64,000 nt of DNA, from contig JANXSD010000020.1 in NCBI GenBank assembly GCA_025352785.1, positions 1 to 64,000 on the forward strand, read 5' to 3'. This DNA is from Bacteroidota bacterium (GTDB taxonomy: Bacteria > Bacteroidota > Bacteroidia > AKYH767-A > OLB10). The notes beneath the pieces are model-generated. The model did no database searches. It saw only the letters and a list, made by a program, of their open reading frames with translations, and was not told where the DNA came from. The position numbers and the translations under genes are program-made. Below are positions 28,846-37,613 of the stretch, in pieces. How positions within the stretch are numbered: the first letter of the stretch is position 1; each line of letters begins with the position of its first letter.

Positions 28846-30597
28846 ATGTTCAAGAATTTTTTAAAGAAAGATTCATACTACCGTTCTATTCCTGATGATG
28901 ACCTCATTGAGAAGCAAAGGTACAAGCTTTTTAGCCGAACTTCGATTGTTGGTACTCTAGCTTGCATGCTCTTCGCAATTCAGGTTCTCGCTGTTTATTC
29001 TATTTCTGATCCAGTTGTTTTTCTTACAATCATTATAGGCTTTATTTTCACTCTTAATTTATTAGCATTACCTTTTCATAAACGAGCTCGACTAGCTTAT
29101 GGAATCATCTGCGTGACATCAATCATGTTGATCCATATTAATATGTATCCCGCAGGAGGAATAAAAGCATCAGCTGCATATTACTATGCTCCTATTACAT
29201 TAATGAGTTTTATGTTGCTTGGTAATAAGATCGGACGTTTCGTCTTTTTACTTGTTGTAGCGAACTTAGTTTACTTTTATTTTGTTAATGAAAATACAAA
29301 TTGGGTTTCTTATGCAGCGATTGGCTCTGGCGATCACCAAATAAATTTCGATTACTTAATTACTGGATTTTTTGCTGCGTTTATTGTTGCCGCACAACTT
29401 AATTACCTCGAATCCGGAAAAAATATTGTCATCCAACGCATCACAGAACAACGAAATGAGTTGAGAGAGAAAAATAAGGAATTACACAAACTTTCTATCG
29501 TCGCTTCCAAAGCTGATAACGCAATTGTAATAAGTGATTCAAGTGGAATTGCTGAATGGGTTAATGATGGATTTGTTCGCCTAACTGGTTATAATGCTGA
29601 TGAAATTATTGGAAAAAAATCTTTTGATATCCTTAGTGGTGCCGGTACTAATCGTCAGATATTACAGAATATCGTAGAGTCAATGTCGCTTCATCAACCT
29701 TTTGTAGGTGAGTTGCTTAAATATAAAAAGGATGGTTCTCGCTTCTGGACGCAGATAACTATGACTCCAATTGCGGCAGATGAAAATGGTGGAGAACAAT
29801 TTATTTTTATCGAAAGTGATATCACGCCACGTAAAATTGTAGAAGAGAAAATGAAGTTGTACTTGAAAAATCTTGAGAAAACGAATCGTGAACTCGATAA
29901 ATTCGCTTATGTAGTCTCTCATGATTTAAAAGCGCCTTTGCGTGCAATTGGTAATCTTACCGGATGGATTGAAGAAGATATGGGTGATCGCTTACCTGAG
30001 GAGATCCGTGAACACTTCTCTACAATAAAAAGTCGTGTTGTAAGAATGGAAGGCCTCATCAATGGAATTTTAGATTATACAAAAGCGGCGAAAAAAGATG
30101 GAGAGCTGGAGTCGTTTAAATCAGATGAGTTACTTCGTGAAACAATCGATTTAATTGGGGTTCCCGCAAATGCCATTATACATGTTCGCGAAACAATGCC
30201 ACTCATGAAATCTGAACGTGTTAAGTTACAACAGATTTTCTTAAATCTAGTTCATAATGCCATCAAGTTTAATGATAAAGAAGATATTCAAGTTGAAGTA
30301 GGATGTGAAGATAAAGGCGAAGATTGGCAGTTTTATGTTAAAGATAACGGACCAGGAATAGAATCAAGGTACCACGAAAAAATATTTGTAATTTTCCAAA
30401 CACTAAATGCACGTGATGAAGTAGAATCAAGAGGTGTTGGGCTTGCCATCGTTAAAAAAATTATTGAAGAAGAAGGTGGGAAAATCTGGATTAAATCAGA
30501 AAAAAATTGTGGTACTATATTTTACTTTACTTGGCCTAAAAAGAAAAAAACACAAGTAGAAGAAGAATTGTTTTATACAGCAGCAGAAGTAGTTTGA
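28846..30597 (+). CDS. Membrane PAS-domain sensor histidine kinase
   Basis: Several N-terminal TM segments, PAS (IVISDSSGIAEWVNDGFVRLTGYNADEIIGK), H-box YVVSHDLKAPLRAI, N-box LVHNAIKFND, G boxes VKDNGPGIESRYH and GVGLAIVKKI. Confidence 0.95.
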   Translation: MFKNFLKKDSYYRSIPDDDLIEKQRYKLFSRTSIVGTLACMLFAIQVLAVYSISDPVVFLTIIIGFIFTLNLLALPFHKRARLAYGIICVTSIMLIHINMYPAGGIKASAAYYYAPITLMSFMLLGNKIGRFVFLLVVANLVYFYFVNENTNWVSYAAIGSGDHQINFDYLITGFFAAFIVAAQLNYLESGKNIVIQRITEQRNELREKNKELHKLSIVASKADNAIVISDSSGIAEWVNDGFVRLTGYNADEIIGKKSFDILSGAGTNRQILQNIVESMSLHQPFVGELLKYKKDGSRFWTQITMTPIAADENGGEQFIFIESDITPRKIVEEKMKLYLKNLEKTNRELDKFAYVVSHDLKAPLRAIGNLTGWIEEDMGDRLPEEIREHFSTIKSRVVRMEGLINGILDYTKAAKKDGELESFKSDELLRETIDLIGVPANAIIHVRETMPLMKSERVKLQQIFLNLVHNAIKFNDKEDIQVEVGCEDKGEDWQFYVKDNGPGIESRYHEKIFVIFQTLNARDEVESRGVGLAIVKKIIEEEGGKIWIKSEKNCGTIFYFTWPKKKKTQVEEELFYTAAEVV

Positions 30598-30642
30598 AAC
30601 AAAGAAGTTTTTATTTCGTAATAGCATTAAACCATTATTACC

Positions 30643-30930
30643 ATGAACACCGAAAACTCAAACCCCGCCGATTCAGTTTTAAACGAACTTGATCAACATC
30701 TACGATCCATTAAAAAACTTTTAAATCAACTTGAACCCACTCAACGTTTACAGATAGTAAATGAAATGATGGTCAAATTATTGTCATCAAATAGCTCATC
30801 AGGTTCAGCTCAGGATAAACTAAATCGTAAACATAACACAACTAATATGCTCTCTAAAGAAGAAGAATTGTTATGTAAAAAATTAAGTAATATTACAGTA
30901 GAACTTTATCGTGTTAACCAAAATGATTAG
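30643..30930 (+). CDS. Small hypothetical protein (95 aa)
   Basis: ORF immediately downstream of the histidine kinase; no recognised family. Confidence 0.55.
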   Translation: MNTENSNPADSVLNELDQHLRSIKKLLNQLEPTQRLQIVNEMMVKLLSSNSSSGSAQDKLNRKHNTTNMLSKEEELLCKKLSNITVELYRVNQND

Positions 30931-30942
30931 TTAATTTAAATT

Positions 30943-31701
30943 TTAGAAATGCATTTTTTTTATTAGTTCCATAAAAAGTAACAAACCATTTCGACATTCA
31001 TCAGTTAATTCATATTGAATATTTTTAGTGAGATAATCACTAATATTTACCTGAGGATATTGATCTTTTAAATCTTCCGCTATCATTTCTCGTTGAGACA
31101 GACCTTCCTTAAATAAATTATTTAATGTAAGTTCTATGTTCTTATCAATTTGCTTGTTGGCTACCCAACAAGCAAATACAAACGGTTTACCAGTATGAAT
31201 TTTCCAGGCCTCTGCTAAGTCATAACAATATTTGTAATTGGTTTTGTATTCTAATGCCCTGTTTCCAATAATAACTGCACCAGTATTTGGAGGCAAACAC
31301 GAAAAATCAAATCCTATTTCCGACATATACTCTGGACTTAATTTCCAGTAATCTTTTAATAGAATTCTTGCTAACAAAACAGAAGTTCTAGATTCACTAT
31401 CAAGTATAATCGTAGTAAGTGATTCTAATGGCTCATTCGCAATTATTAGAACTGATGCAACTTTCCCATCTGCTGCAATACAATAGTCGGTTAAAATATA
31501 TGACTCTTTTAATTTAGGAATCATAGCAACTGGAATTAATCCAATATCGATTTCATCATTCACTAGTTTTGAGGCACAGACAGAAGGAATATCTTGACTT
31601 ATTTCAAAGAGATCTTTCTGAGTATTTCCTTCCAATCCTTTAACAAATGGAGTTGAATTTAAATAGGACACAACGGAAATTCGAACTTTACTATAACTCA
31701 T
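30943..31701 (-). CDS. mqnA: Chorismate dehydratase MqnA (futalosine menaquinone pathway)
   Basis: RISVVSYLNSTPFVKGLE, DEIDIGLIPVAMIPKL, YCIAADGKVASVLI, LDSESRTSVLLARILL, GAVIIGNRAL, KPFVFACWVANK. Confidence 0.9.
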   Translation of the reverse strand: MSYSKVRISVVSYLNSTPFVKGLEGNTQKDLFEISQDIPSVCASKLVNDEIDIGLIPVAMIPKLKESYILTDYCIAADGKVASVLIIANEPLESLTTIILDSESRTSVLLARILLKDYWKLSPEYMSEIGFDFSCLPPNTGAVIIGNRALEYKTNYKYCYDLAEAWKIHTGKPFVFACWVANKQIDKNIELTLNNLFKEGLSQREMIAEDLKDQYPQVNISDYLTKNIQYELTDECRNGLLLFMELIKKMHF

Positions 31702-31703
31702 TT

Positions 31704-32741
31704 TTAATGCATGATTTTATATACCAATTCTCGTAAAAATTCTCCATCATCTCCAATGGAACTATTTATGCCTTTTGATTTTAAATCTGAATCTCTTAAT
31801 AAATTCACTATTGATATTAATTTTGTTGTAGAGTAGTTTTTTGCCGCACGTTCATAATCTCCAACAAAAAATGGATTTACTTTTAATGCAGATGCAACGT
31901 TCATCTTCGATTTATCTTCGAGGGCATGATAGATTAATAACTTGGAGAAAAACCCATAAAAATTTGCAATGGTAAGTATAAAAGGATTGCTTTTAGGATT
32001 AGACCTAAAATAATTTACAATTCTAGAAGCCTTTAAAAAATTTCGTTGACCCATCGCATCCAATAATTCAAATACATTAAAATCTTTACTGATGCCGATA
32101 TTAGTTTCGATGTGATGTGTATCAATTGTTTCACCCTTTTTTATATTGATGAGTAATTTGTCACATTCATTTGCTACTCGTGAAAGATCATTCCCAAGAG
32201 AATCAGCCATTAAGTTTGCGGCCTTTGGTTGGATTTTATATCCTAAATCAGCAAGATATTTTTCTATCCACTCGTGAACTTTATTGTCGTAAATTTTCTT
32301 TGATTCATAAACTACACCAGTTTTTTCTATCGACTTAAAAAGTTTAGTTCTTTTATCAAGATTTTTATATTTATAACATAAAACTAATAGAGTGGAAGGA
32401 ACAGGATTTAAAAAATATGCTGCTAGTGGATCTTTATCGTCATCGATATTTTTCGCACCTAATCCGGGTTTCATTTCTTGCGCTTCACGAACTATTATTA
32501 CTTGATAGTTCGACATCATCGGATAACGTTTAGCCGCACTTATCAAACTAAGAATTTCGCAATCTCTACCATATAAAACAGTTTGATTGAATTCCTTCTC
32601 CATGTCACCAAGAACATCCTTCTCAATTATTTCCGATAAACGATCTATATAATAAGCCTCTTCACCTTGCAAAAGATAAACTGGATAATATATTTTATTG
32701 TGTAAATCGCGCAGTATCTCGTCATAACTCTTCGCCGCCAT
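31704..32741 (-). CDS. holA: DNA polymerase III subunit delta
   Basis: YPVYLLQGEEAYYIDRLSEIIE, AKRYPMMSNYQVIIVREAQ, GNDLSRVANECDKLLI; HolA architecture. Confidence 0.9.
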   Translation of the reverse strand: MAAKSYDEILRDLHNKIYYPVYLLQGEEAYYIDRLSEIIEKDVLGDMEKEFNQTVLYGRDCEILSLISAAKRYPMMSNYQVIIVREAQEMKPGLGAKNIDDDKDPLAAYFLNPVPSTLLVLCYKYKNLDKRTKLFKSIEKTGVVYESKKIYDNKVHEWIEKYLADLGYKIQPKAANLMADSLGNDLSRVANECDKLLINIKKGETIDTHHIETNIGISKDFNVFELLDAMGQRNFLKASRIVNYFRSNPKSNPFILTIANFYGFFSKLLIYHALEDKSKMNVASALKVNPFFVGDYERAAKNYSTTKLISIVNLLRDSDLKSKGINSSIGDDGEFLRELVYKIMH

Positions 32742-32794
32742 AATTATATTAAATTACAGAATTGTTATCTATAAATTAGCAAAATTGATTTTAC

Positions 32795-33565
32795 TTAAAA
32801 AAGCAAATGCTTCACAGTTAATCCGTTATTTTTAAGTTCGTTTAATGCAGAAATACCAATCTTTAAATGCTCATCAACATATTGTTGAGTAATTTTTGAA
32901 TCACTCGTGGCAGTCTTTATTCCTTCCGGAACCATCGGTTGGTCAGACACTAATAGCAATGCTCCTGTAGGTATTTTATTGGCAAAGCCTGTTACAAAGA
33001 TGGTTGCCGTTTCCATGTCGATTCCCATACATCGTGTTGATTCCAAATATTTTTTAAACTCGGTATCATGTTCCCATACTCTTCGGTTCGTAGTGTATAC
33101 AGTTCCAGTCCAATAATCTTTATTGAAATTTCTGATGGTTGTGGATACAGCCTTTTGTAAACTAAACGCTGGTAAAGCAGGAACTTCGGGAGGAAAATAA
33201 TCATTAGATGTTCCTTCACCACGAATGGCAGCAATTGGAAGAATCAAATCACCCAATTTGTTTTTCTTTTTCAAGCCACCGCATTTGCCAAGGAATAAAC
33301 ATGCTTTTGGAGAAATAGCACTAAGTAAATCCATAATCGTAGCCGCATTTGCACTCCCCATCCCAAAATTGATGATCGACATCCCATTAGCAGTAGCACA
33401 TGGCATTGGCTTATTCAAATCAACAACCTTTACTTTATTCCATTTGGCAAATAGATTAACATAATGCTGAAAATTGGTTAGCAAAATATAATCCCCAAAA
33501 TTTTCTAGTTTTTCTCCAGTATACCTCGGTAACCAGTTTTCAACGATTTCTTTTTTGTTTTTCAT
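32795..33565 (-). CDS. amn: AMP nucleosidase
   Basis: NFGMGSANAATIMDLLSAISPKACLFLGKCGGL, GEGTSNDYFPPEVPALPAF, MGIDMETATIFVTGFANKIPTGALLLVSDQPM. Confidence 0.9.
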   Translation of the reverse strand: MKNKKEIVENWLPRYTGEKLENFGDYILLTNFQHYVNLFAKWNKVKVVDLNKPMPCATANGMSIINFGMGSANAATIMDLLSAISPKACLFLGKCGGLKKKNKLGDLILPIAAIRGEGTSNDYFPPEVPALPAFSLQKAVSTTIRNFNKDYWTGTVYTTNRRVWEHDTEFKKYLESTRCMGIDMETATIFVTGFANKIPTGALLLVSDQPMVPEGIKTATSDSKITQQYVDEHLKIGISALNELKNNGLTVKHLLF

Positions 33566-33618
33566 AAAACATGCTTTAGCTGCAATTTGTTATATTCATC
33601 TCCCCCGATTGAAACCAC

Positions 33619-33626
33619 TATCTTTG
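33619..33626 (+). promoter_or_regulatory. Bacteroidota-type -7 box (TATCTTTG)
   Basis: TATCTTTG directly upstream of the ATG at 33635; a very short leader (about 9 nt), so the position is uncertain. Confidence 0.35.
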
Positions 33627-33634
33627 CGTTTAGT

Positions 33635-34087
33635 ATGAATAACAGTCTCGAATTATTAAACCTTCCAGAATTTACTTTCTCTGTCAGAGAACAAGGGCAA
33701 AGTAAGCAAATATTCGACAGTGTTCGTAAACGATTTGTTGCTTTAACTCCAGAAGAATGGGTTAGACAGCATTTTTTGAGATTTATGATTGATATTAGAA
33801 TGTATCCCCCTTCCTTAATTGCTATCGAACGATCCGTAAAGGTTAATAATTTATCACAACGAGCAGATATAGTTGTTTATAATCGCGATGGAAAACCGTG
33901 GCTCCTCATTGAGTGTAAAGCCCCTTCAGTAAAAATTAGTCATGATACTTTCTTGCAAGCCGCTCGATATAACCTTACTCTACAAGTACCCTATTTAGCC
34001 CTAACCAATGGACTAGAACATTACTGTCTATATTTCAATGGAAAAGAATTTGAGTTTCTTGATAATTTACCCGAATTCAATATTTAA
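33635..34087 (+). CDS. Type I restriction enzyme R-protein N-terminal-like domain (HSDR_N_2) protein
   Basis: SVRKRFVALTPEEWVRQHFLRFMIDIRMYPPSLIAIERSVKVNNLSQRADIVVYNRDGKPWLLIECKAPSVKIS; PD-(D/E)XK motif D...ECK. Confidence 0.88.
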   Translation: MNNSLELLNLPEFTFSVREQGQSKQIFDSVRKRFVALTPEEWVRQHFLRFMIDIRMYPPSLIAIERSVKVNNLSQRADIVVYNRDGKPWLLIECKAPSVKISHDTFLQAARYNLTLQVPYLALTNGLEHYCLYFNGKEFEFLDNLPEFNI

Positions 34088-34169
34088 TTTTAATAAATTA
34101 GTTGCACGAAGGAAATCGTAAAATCATTCCGAATTTTCATTCCTAACAAACTATTACTATACAATTCTT

Positions 34170-35531
34170 ATGGAACTAATTTATCTTTTTGTTGGATTAA
34201 TTCTAGGCGCATTTGCTGCTTGGCTAATCGCAAAATCAAAATATTCAATTTCAAATAGTATCGATCCGAAGTCATTTCAAGATTTAGATAAACAAAAAGC
34301 AATTGTAGAACAACAACTTCATGACTCATGCCAAATCGTTGTACGTTTAGACGAAGAGTTGAAACAGTTGCGCGAGAAAATAAATTTTTTAACATCAGAA
34401 AAAGCTACATTAGCTTCTGATCATAAAAGTTTACAAGAAAGAATGTTGGAGCATAAAAGTGAACTAGAAGCGCTTCAATTACAAATGAAAGAACAGTTTC
34501 AAAATATTGCTGCTGATATCGTTTTTAAAAATTCACAACGTATTCAAGAAGAACATAAGGATAAATTGAATGATATTTTAACTCCCTTACGTGATAAAAT
34601 TGAGAAGTTTGAAACGCAAGTAAAAAATACACACGAAGAAAGAATTCGCGAACATCAATCGATGAAGGAACAATTGTCGCAATTGCAAACATTAAATAAA
34701 TCCATTGGTGATGAAGCACGTAATCTCGTTACTGCATTAAAAGGTCAAACTAAAACACAAGGAAACTGGGGGGAGATGATTCTTGAAAAAGTATTAGAAC
34801 GATCTGGTTTAGTGAAAGGTCGTGAATACCACGTACAATCAAGTATGCAATCGGAAGATGGAAGACGATTACAACCAGATGTAATTATTAATCTGCCAGA
34901 AAATAGAAATCTCGTTGTCGATTCAAAAGTTTCATTGATCGCATACGAACGCTATTCAAGTGCAGAGGATCCGCAATTGCGCGAACAAGCATTGAAAGAA
35001 CACATACTTTCTATTCGAAAACACATCAAAGATTTAAGTGGAAAAAGTTATCAAAATTTATACGAGATAAATACACTCGACTTTGTCTTGCTTTTCATCC
35101 CAATAGAACCCGCTTTTGCATTAGCTGTTGAACATGATGCCGAACTATTTAATGAAGCCTTCGAACGAAATATTGTTATTGTAACTACTTCAACGTTGCT
35201 AGCAACCTTGCGAACTATTGCATCAATATGGCGACTAGAATATCAAAATAAAAATTCAGTAGAAATTGCTCGTCAAGCAGGTGATCTCTACGATAAATTT
35301 TCTGGATTAGTTGAAGACTTAATCGGCGTTGGCACAAAGATTACTTCCGCTAAGGATGCTTATGAGTCGTCAATGAATAAATTGTATCAAGGGAAAGGTA
35401 ACTTGATTTCTAGAGTGGAGAATTTGAAAAAACTTGGACTGAAAACATCTAAACAAATTAATCAAAAATTACTTGATCGTACCGAAGACCTTGAAATTCC
35501 TGAAGAGAATCAAGATAAATTGGTTCAATAG
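34170..35531 (+). CDS. rmuC: DNA recombination protein RmuC
   Basis: Coiled coil, then KTQGNWGEMILEKVLERSGLVKGREY, RLQPDVIINLPENRNLVVDSKVSLIAYERY, FVLLFIPIEPAFALAVE. Confidence 0.95.
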   Translation: MELIYLFVGLILGAFAAWLIAKSKYSISNSIDPKSFQDLDKQKAIVEQQLHDSCQIVVRLDEELKQLREKINFLTSEKATLASDHKSLQERMLEHKSELEALQLQMKEQFQNIAADIVFKNSQRIQEEHKDKLNDILTPLRDKIEKFETQVKNTHEERIREHQSMKEQLSQLQTLNKSIGDEARNLVTALKGQTKTQGNWGEMILEKVLERSGLVKGREYHVQSSMQSEDGRRLQPDVIINLPENRNLVVDSKVSLIAYERYSSAEDPQLREQALKEHILSIRKHIKDLSGKSYQNLYEINTLDFVLLFIPIEPAFALAVEHDAELFNEAFERNIVIVTTSTLLATLRTIASIWRLEYQNKNSVEIARQAGDLYDKFSGLVEDLIGVGTKITSAKDAYESSMNKLYQGKGNLISRVENLKKLGLKTSKQINQKLLDRTEDLEIPEENQDKLVQ

Positions 35532-35542
35532 CTAGGAATATA

Positions 35543-36841
35543 ATGAGTATGTCAAATAATAAATGCAATTTATTATCAATGAATCTAAAATGCCTTTCAA
35601 GGTTCTTTTTAAATTGTTTGATATTATTTCTATGTTCATGTGGATCAATAGGGAAATTAAGTCATCAAGATTTTGTCGATGAAATAAGTTCTTCCGAATC
35701 TGCTTTGCAAGCTGATCTACTTATCTTCCATTCGGATTCTATAAAAAGCTGTTTGTTTTTACATGTTCCAGATCAATCGGCACTTTTTATGCGTGATAGT
35801 GATATGTTTATTTCAAAGTTGAAAGTGTCTTATGAAATGCACCTAAACTATGAGTCAAAAGCAATTGTTGATAGCGGCTCAAAATTAATTGTGAAATCTT
35901 CCTTAAGTAATTCTGATCAAATTAATGACTCTTTAGTATTTCCGATGAGGTTCGGAAATAAGTATATAATGAAAATCACGATCAAGGATTTAAATCGAAA
36001 TGCAACCATCTCACGTATTTTGTCAGTAAATAAAACATCCACTTTTACGAGGCAAAATTTCATGCTTTTAAATTTGAATTCTGAAATCCAATATCGTAAT
36101 TATATTTCAAATAATGAACACTTTAAATTGTGGTCATCTAATGATTTTGATGAACGGTATTTTGTGAGATGTTATTTTAGAAAATATCCATTAGCTACAC
36201 CTCCGTTTAAAGTAAGTGAATTGCAAATTTTTAATTATAAAGCGGATAGTATTTTTACTGTCCTTGCCGATAGCGTTTCATTGTTGACATTGAATAGATT
36301 TGGCTTTTACTATTTTCAAGTAGATACGAATAGAAAAGATGGTTTTACTATCTTTCAATACAACTCCGATTTCCCTCTTGTTACGAATTCACTAGAATTA
36401 GTAGAAGCAACACGTTATCTCACTAGTAATAGTGAATTTAAGGAACTCATTACTGCAAAAGATAAAAAGAGTGCTATCGATAATTTTTGGATAAAGCTAG
36501 GAGGCAATAAGGAGAACGCAAGAGAATTAATTCGTACTTATTATAGTCGCGTGCAAAAGGCTAATAAGAATTTCTCATCGTATATGGATGGTTGGAAAAC
36601 GGATCGTGGGATGATCTATATTATCTTTGGATCACCATCAACGGTATATAAAGATGATGAATCAGAATATTGGAACTATACTAATCAATTATATATCCCC
36701 GATCAAACTTTTGTTTTCAAAAGAGTGGCAAACCCATTTACTGATAATGATTACAGTTTAATCCGCCAACCAATGTTTGATTCACCATATTTTATGGCTG
36801 TTGATCAATGGCGACAAGGACGAATAGCAAATGATAAATAA
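35543..36841 (+). CDS. GWxTD domain-containing protein (putative lipoprotein)
   Basis: SSYMDGWKTDRGMIYIIFGSPSTVYKDDESEYWNY; N-terminal LILFLCSCGS lipobox. Confidence 0.88.
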   Translation: MSMSNNKCNLLSMNLKCLSRFFLNCLILFLCSCGSIGKLSHQDFVDEISSSESALQADLLIFHSDSIKSCLFLHVPDQSALFMRDSDMFISKLKVSYEMHLNYESKAIVDSGSKLIVKSSLSNSDQINDSLVFPMRFGNKYIMKITIKDLNRNATISRILSVNKTSTFTRQNFMLLNLNSEIQYRNYISNNEHFKLWSSNDFDERYFVRCYFRKYPLATPPFKVSELQIFNYKADSIFTVLADSVSLLTLNRFGFYYFQVDTNRKDGFTIFQYNSDFPLVTNSLELVEATRYLTSNSEFKELITAKDKKSAIDNFWIKLGGNKENARELIRTYYSRVQKANKNFSSYMDGWKTDRGMIYIIFGSPSTVYKDDESEYWNYTNQLYIPDQTFVFKRVANPFTDNDYSLIRQPMFDSPYFMAVDQWRQGRIANDK

Positions 36842-37602
36842 TGAGACCAAACGACAGTAATAACAATGAATTGGAAGGCACAATGGTGTACGGAACTCGT
36901 GCCATTATTGAAGCTATTCGATCCGGCAAGGAAATAGAACGATTATTTATTCAACAAGGGTTGAATAATCCGTTGATGCGCGAATTGCGAGATGAAATTA
37001 AAACAGCGGGAATTATGTTTCAACAAGTTCCTATTGAAAAGTTGAATCGCTTAACGAGAAGTAATCATCAAGGGGTTATTGGAATTATTTCTGAAATTAA
37101 TTATCATTCAATAGAAGAATTGGTTCCTAAATTATTTGAAAAGGGAATGGTTCCGCTGCTTTTAATTTTAGATCGCATTACTGATACAAGAAATTTCGGA
37201 GCAATAGCAAGAACAGCAGAATGTTCAGGAGTACATGGAATAATTATTCCCACTCGCGGCGGTGCATTAATAAATAGTGATGCGATAAAAACTTCTGCGG
37301 GAGCATTGCATCACTTACCTGTTTGTCGTGAAAATAATTTAAAGGATACAATTGAGTTTTTGAAAAATTCCGGCATAAAAATATTTGCGTGTACAGAGAA
37401 AACAAATGATTACATTTTTGATGCAGATTTTAAAACTCCCGCAGCGATCATTATGGGATCCGAAGAGAATGGTGTATCGCCTGAATATATTAAACGAGCA
37501 GATACTTCTATGAAAATACCTATGGTTGGCAGTATCGAATCTTATAATGTCTCTGTGGCAGCAGGAATGGTTTTGTATGAAGTTATGCGACAAAGAAAAT
37601 AA
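36841..37602 (+). CDS. rlmB: 23S rRNA (guanosine-2'-O)-methyltransferase RlmB (SpoU family)
   Basis: VYGTRAIIEAIRSGKEIERLFIQQG, LILDRITDTRNFGAIARTAECSGVHGIIIP, IIMGSEENGVSPEYIKRAD, IPMVGSIESYNVSVAAGMVLYE. TAATG stop/start overlap with the upstream gene. Confidence 0.94.
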   Translation: MRPNDSNNNELEGTMVYGTRAIIEAIRSGKEIERLFIQQGLNNPLMRELRDEIKTAGIMFQQVPIEKLNRLTRSNHQGVIGIISEINYHSIEELVPKLFEKGMVPLLLILDRITDTRNFGAIARTAECSGVHGIIIPTRGGALINSDAIKTSAGALHHLPVCRENNLKDTIEFLKNSGIKIFACTEKTNDYIFDADFKTPAAIIMGSEENGVSPEYIKRADTSMKIPMVGSIESYNVSVAAGMVLYEVMRQRK

Positions 37603-37613
37603 TTCGTTTAACA

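Noticed and set aside
33635-34087. HSDR_N_2 domain protein as part of a type I restriction-modification system
   Set aside because: No HsdM, HsdS or full HsdR nearby; from memory, this short stand-alone protein is widely found beside holA in Bacteroidota, so it is likely a conserved core gene and not a defence system.
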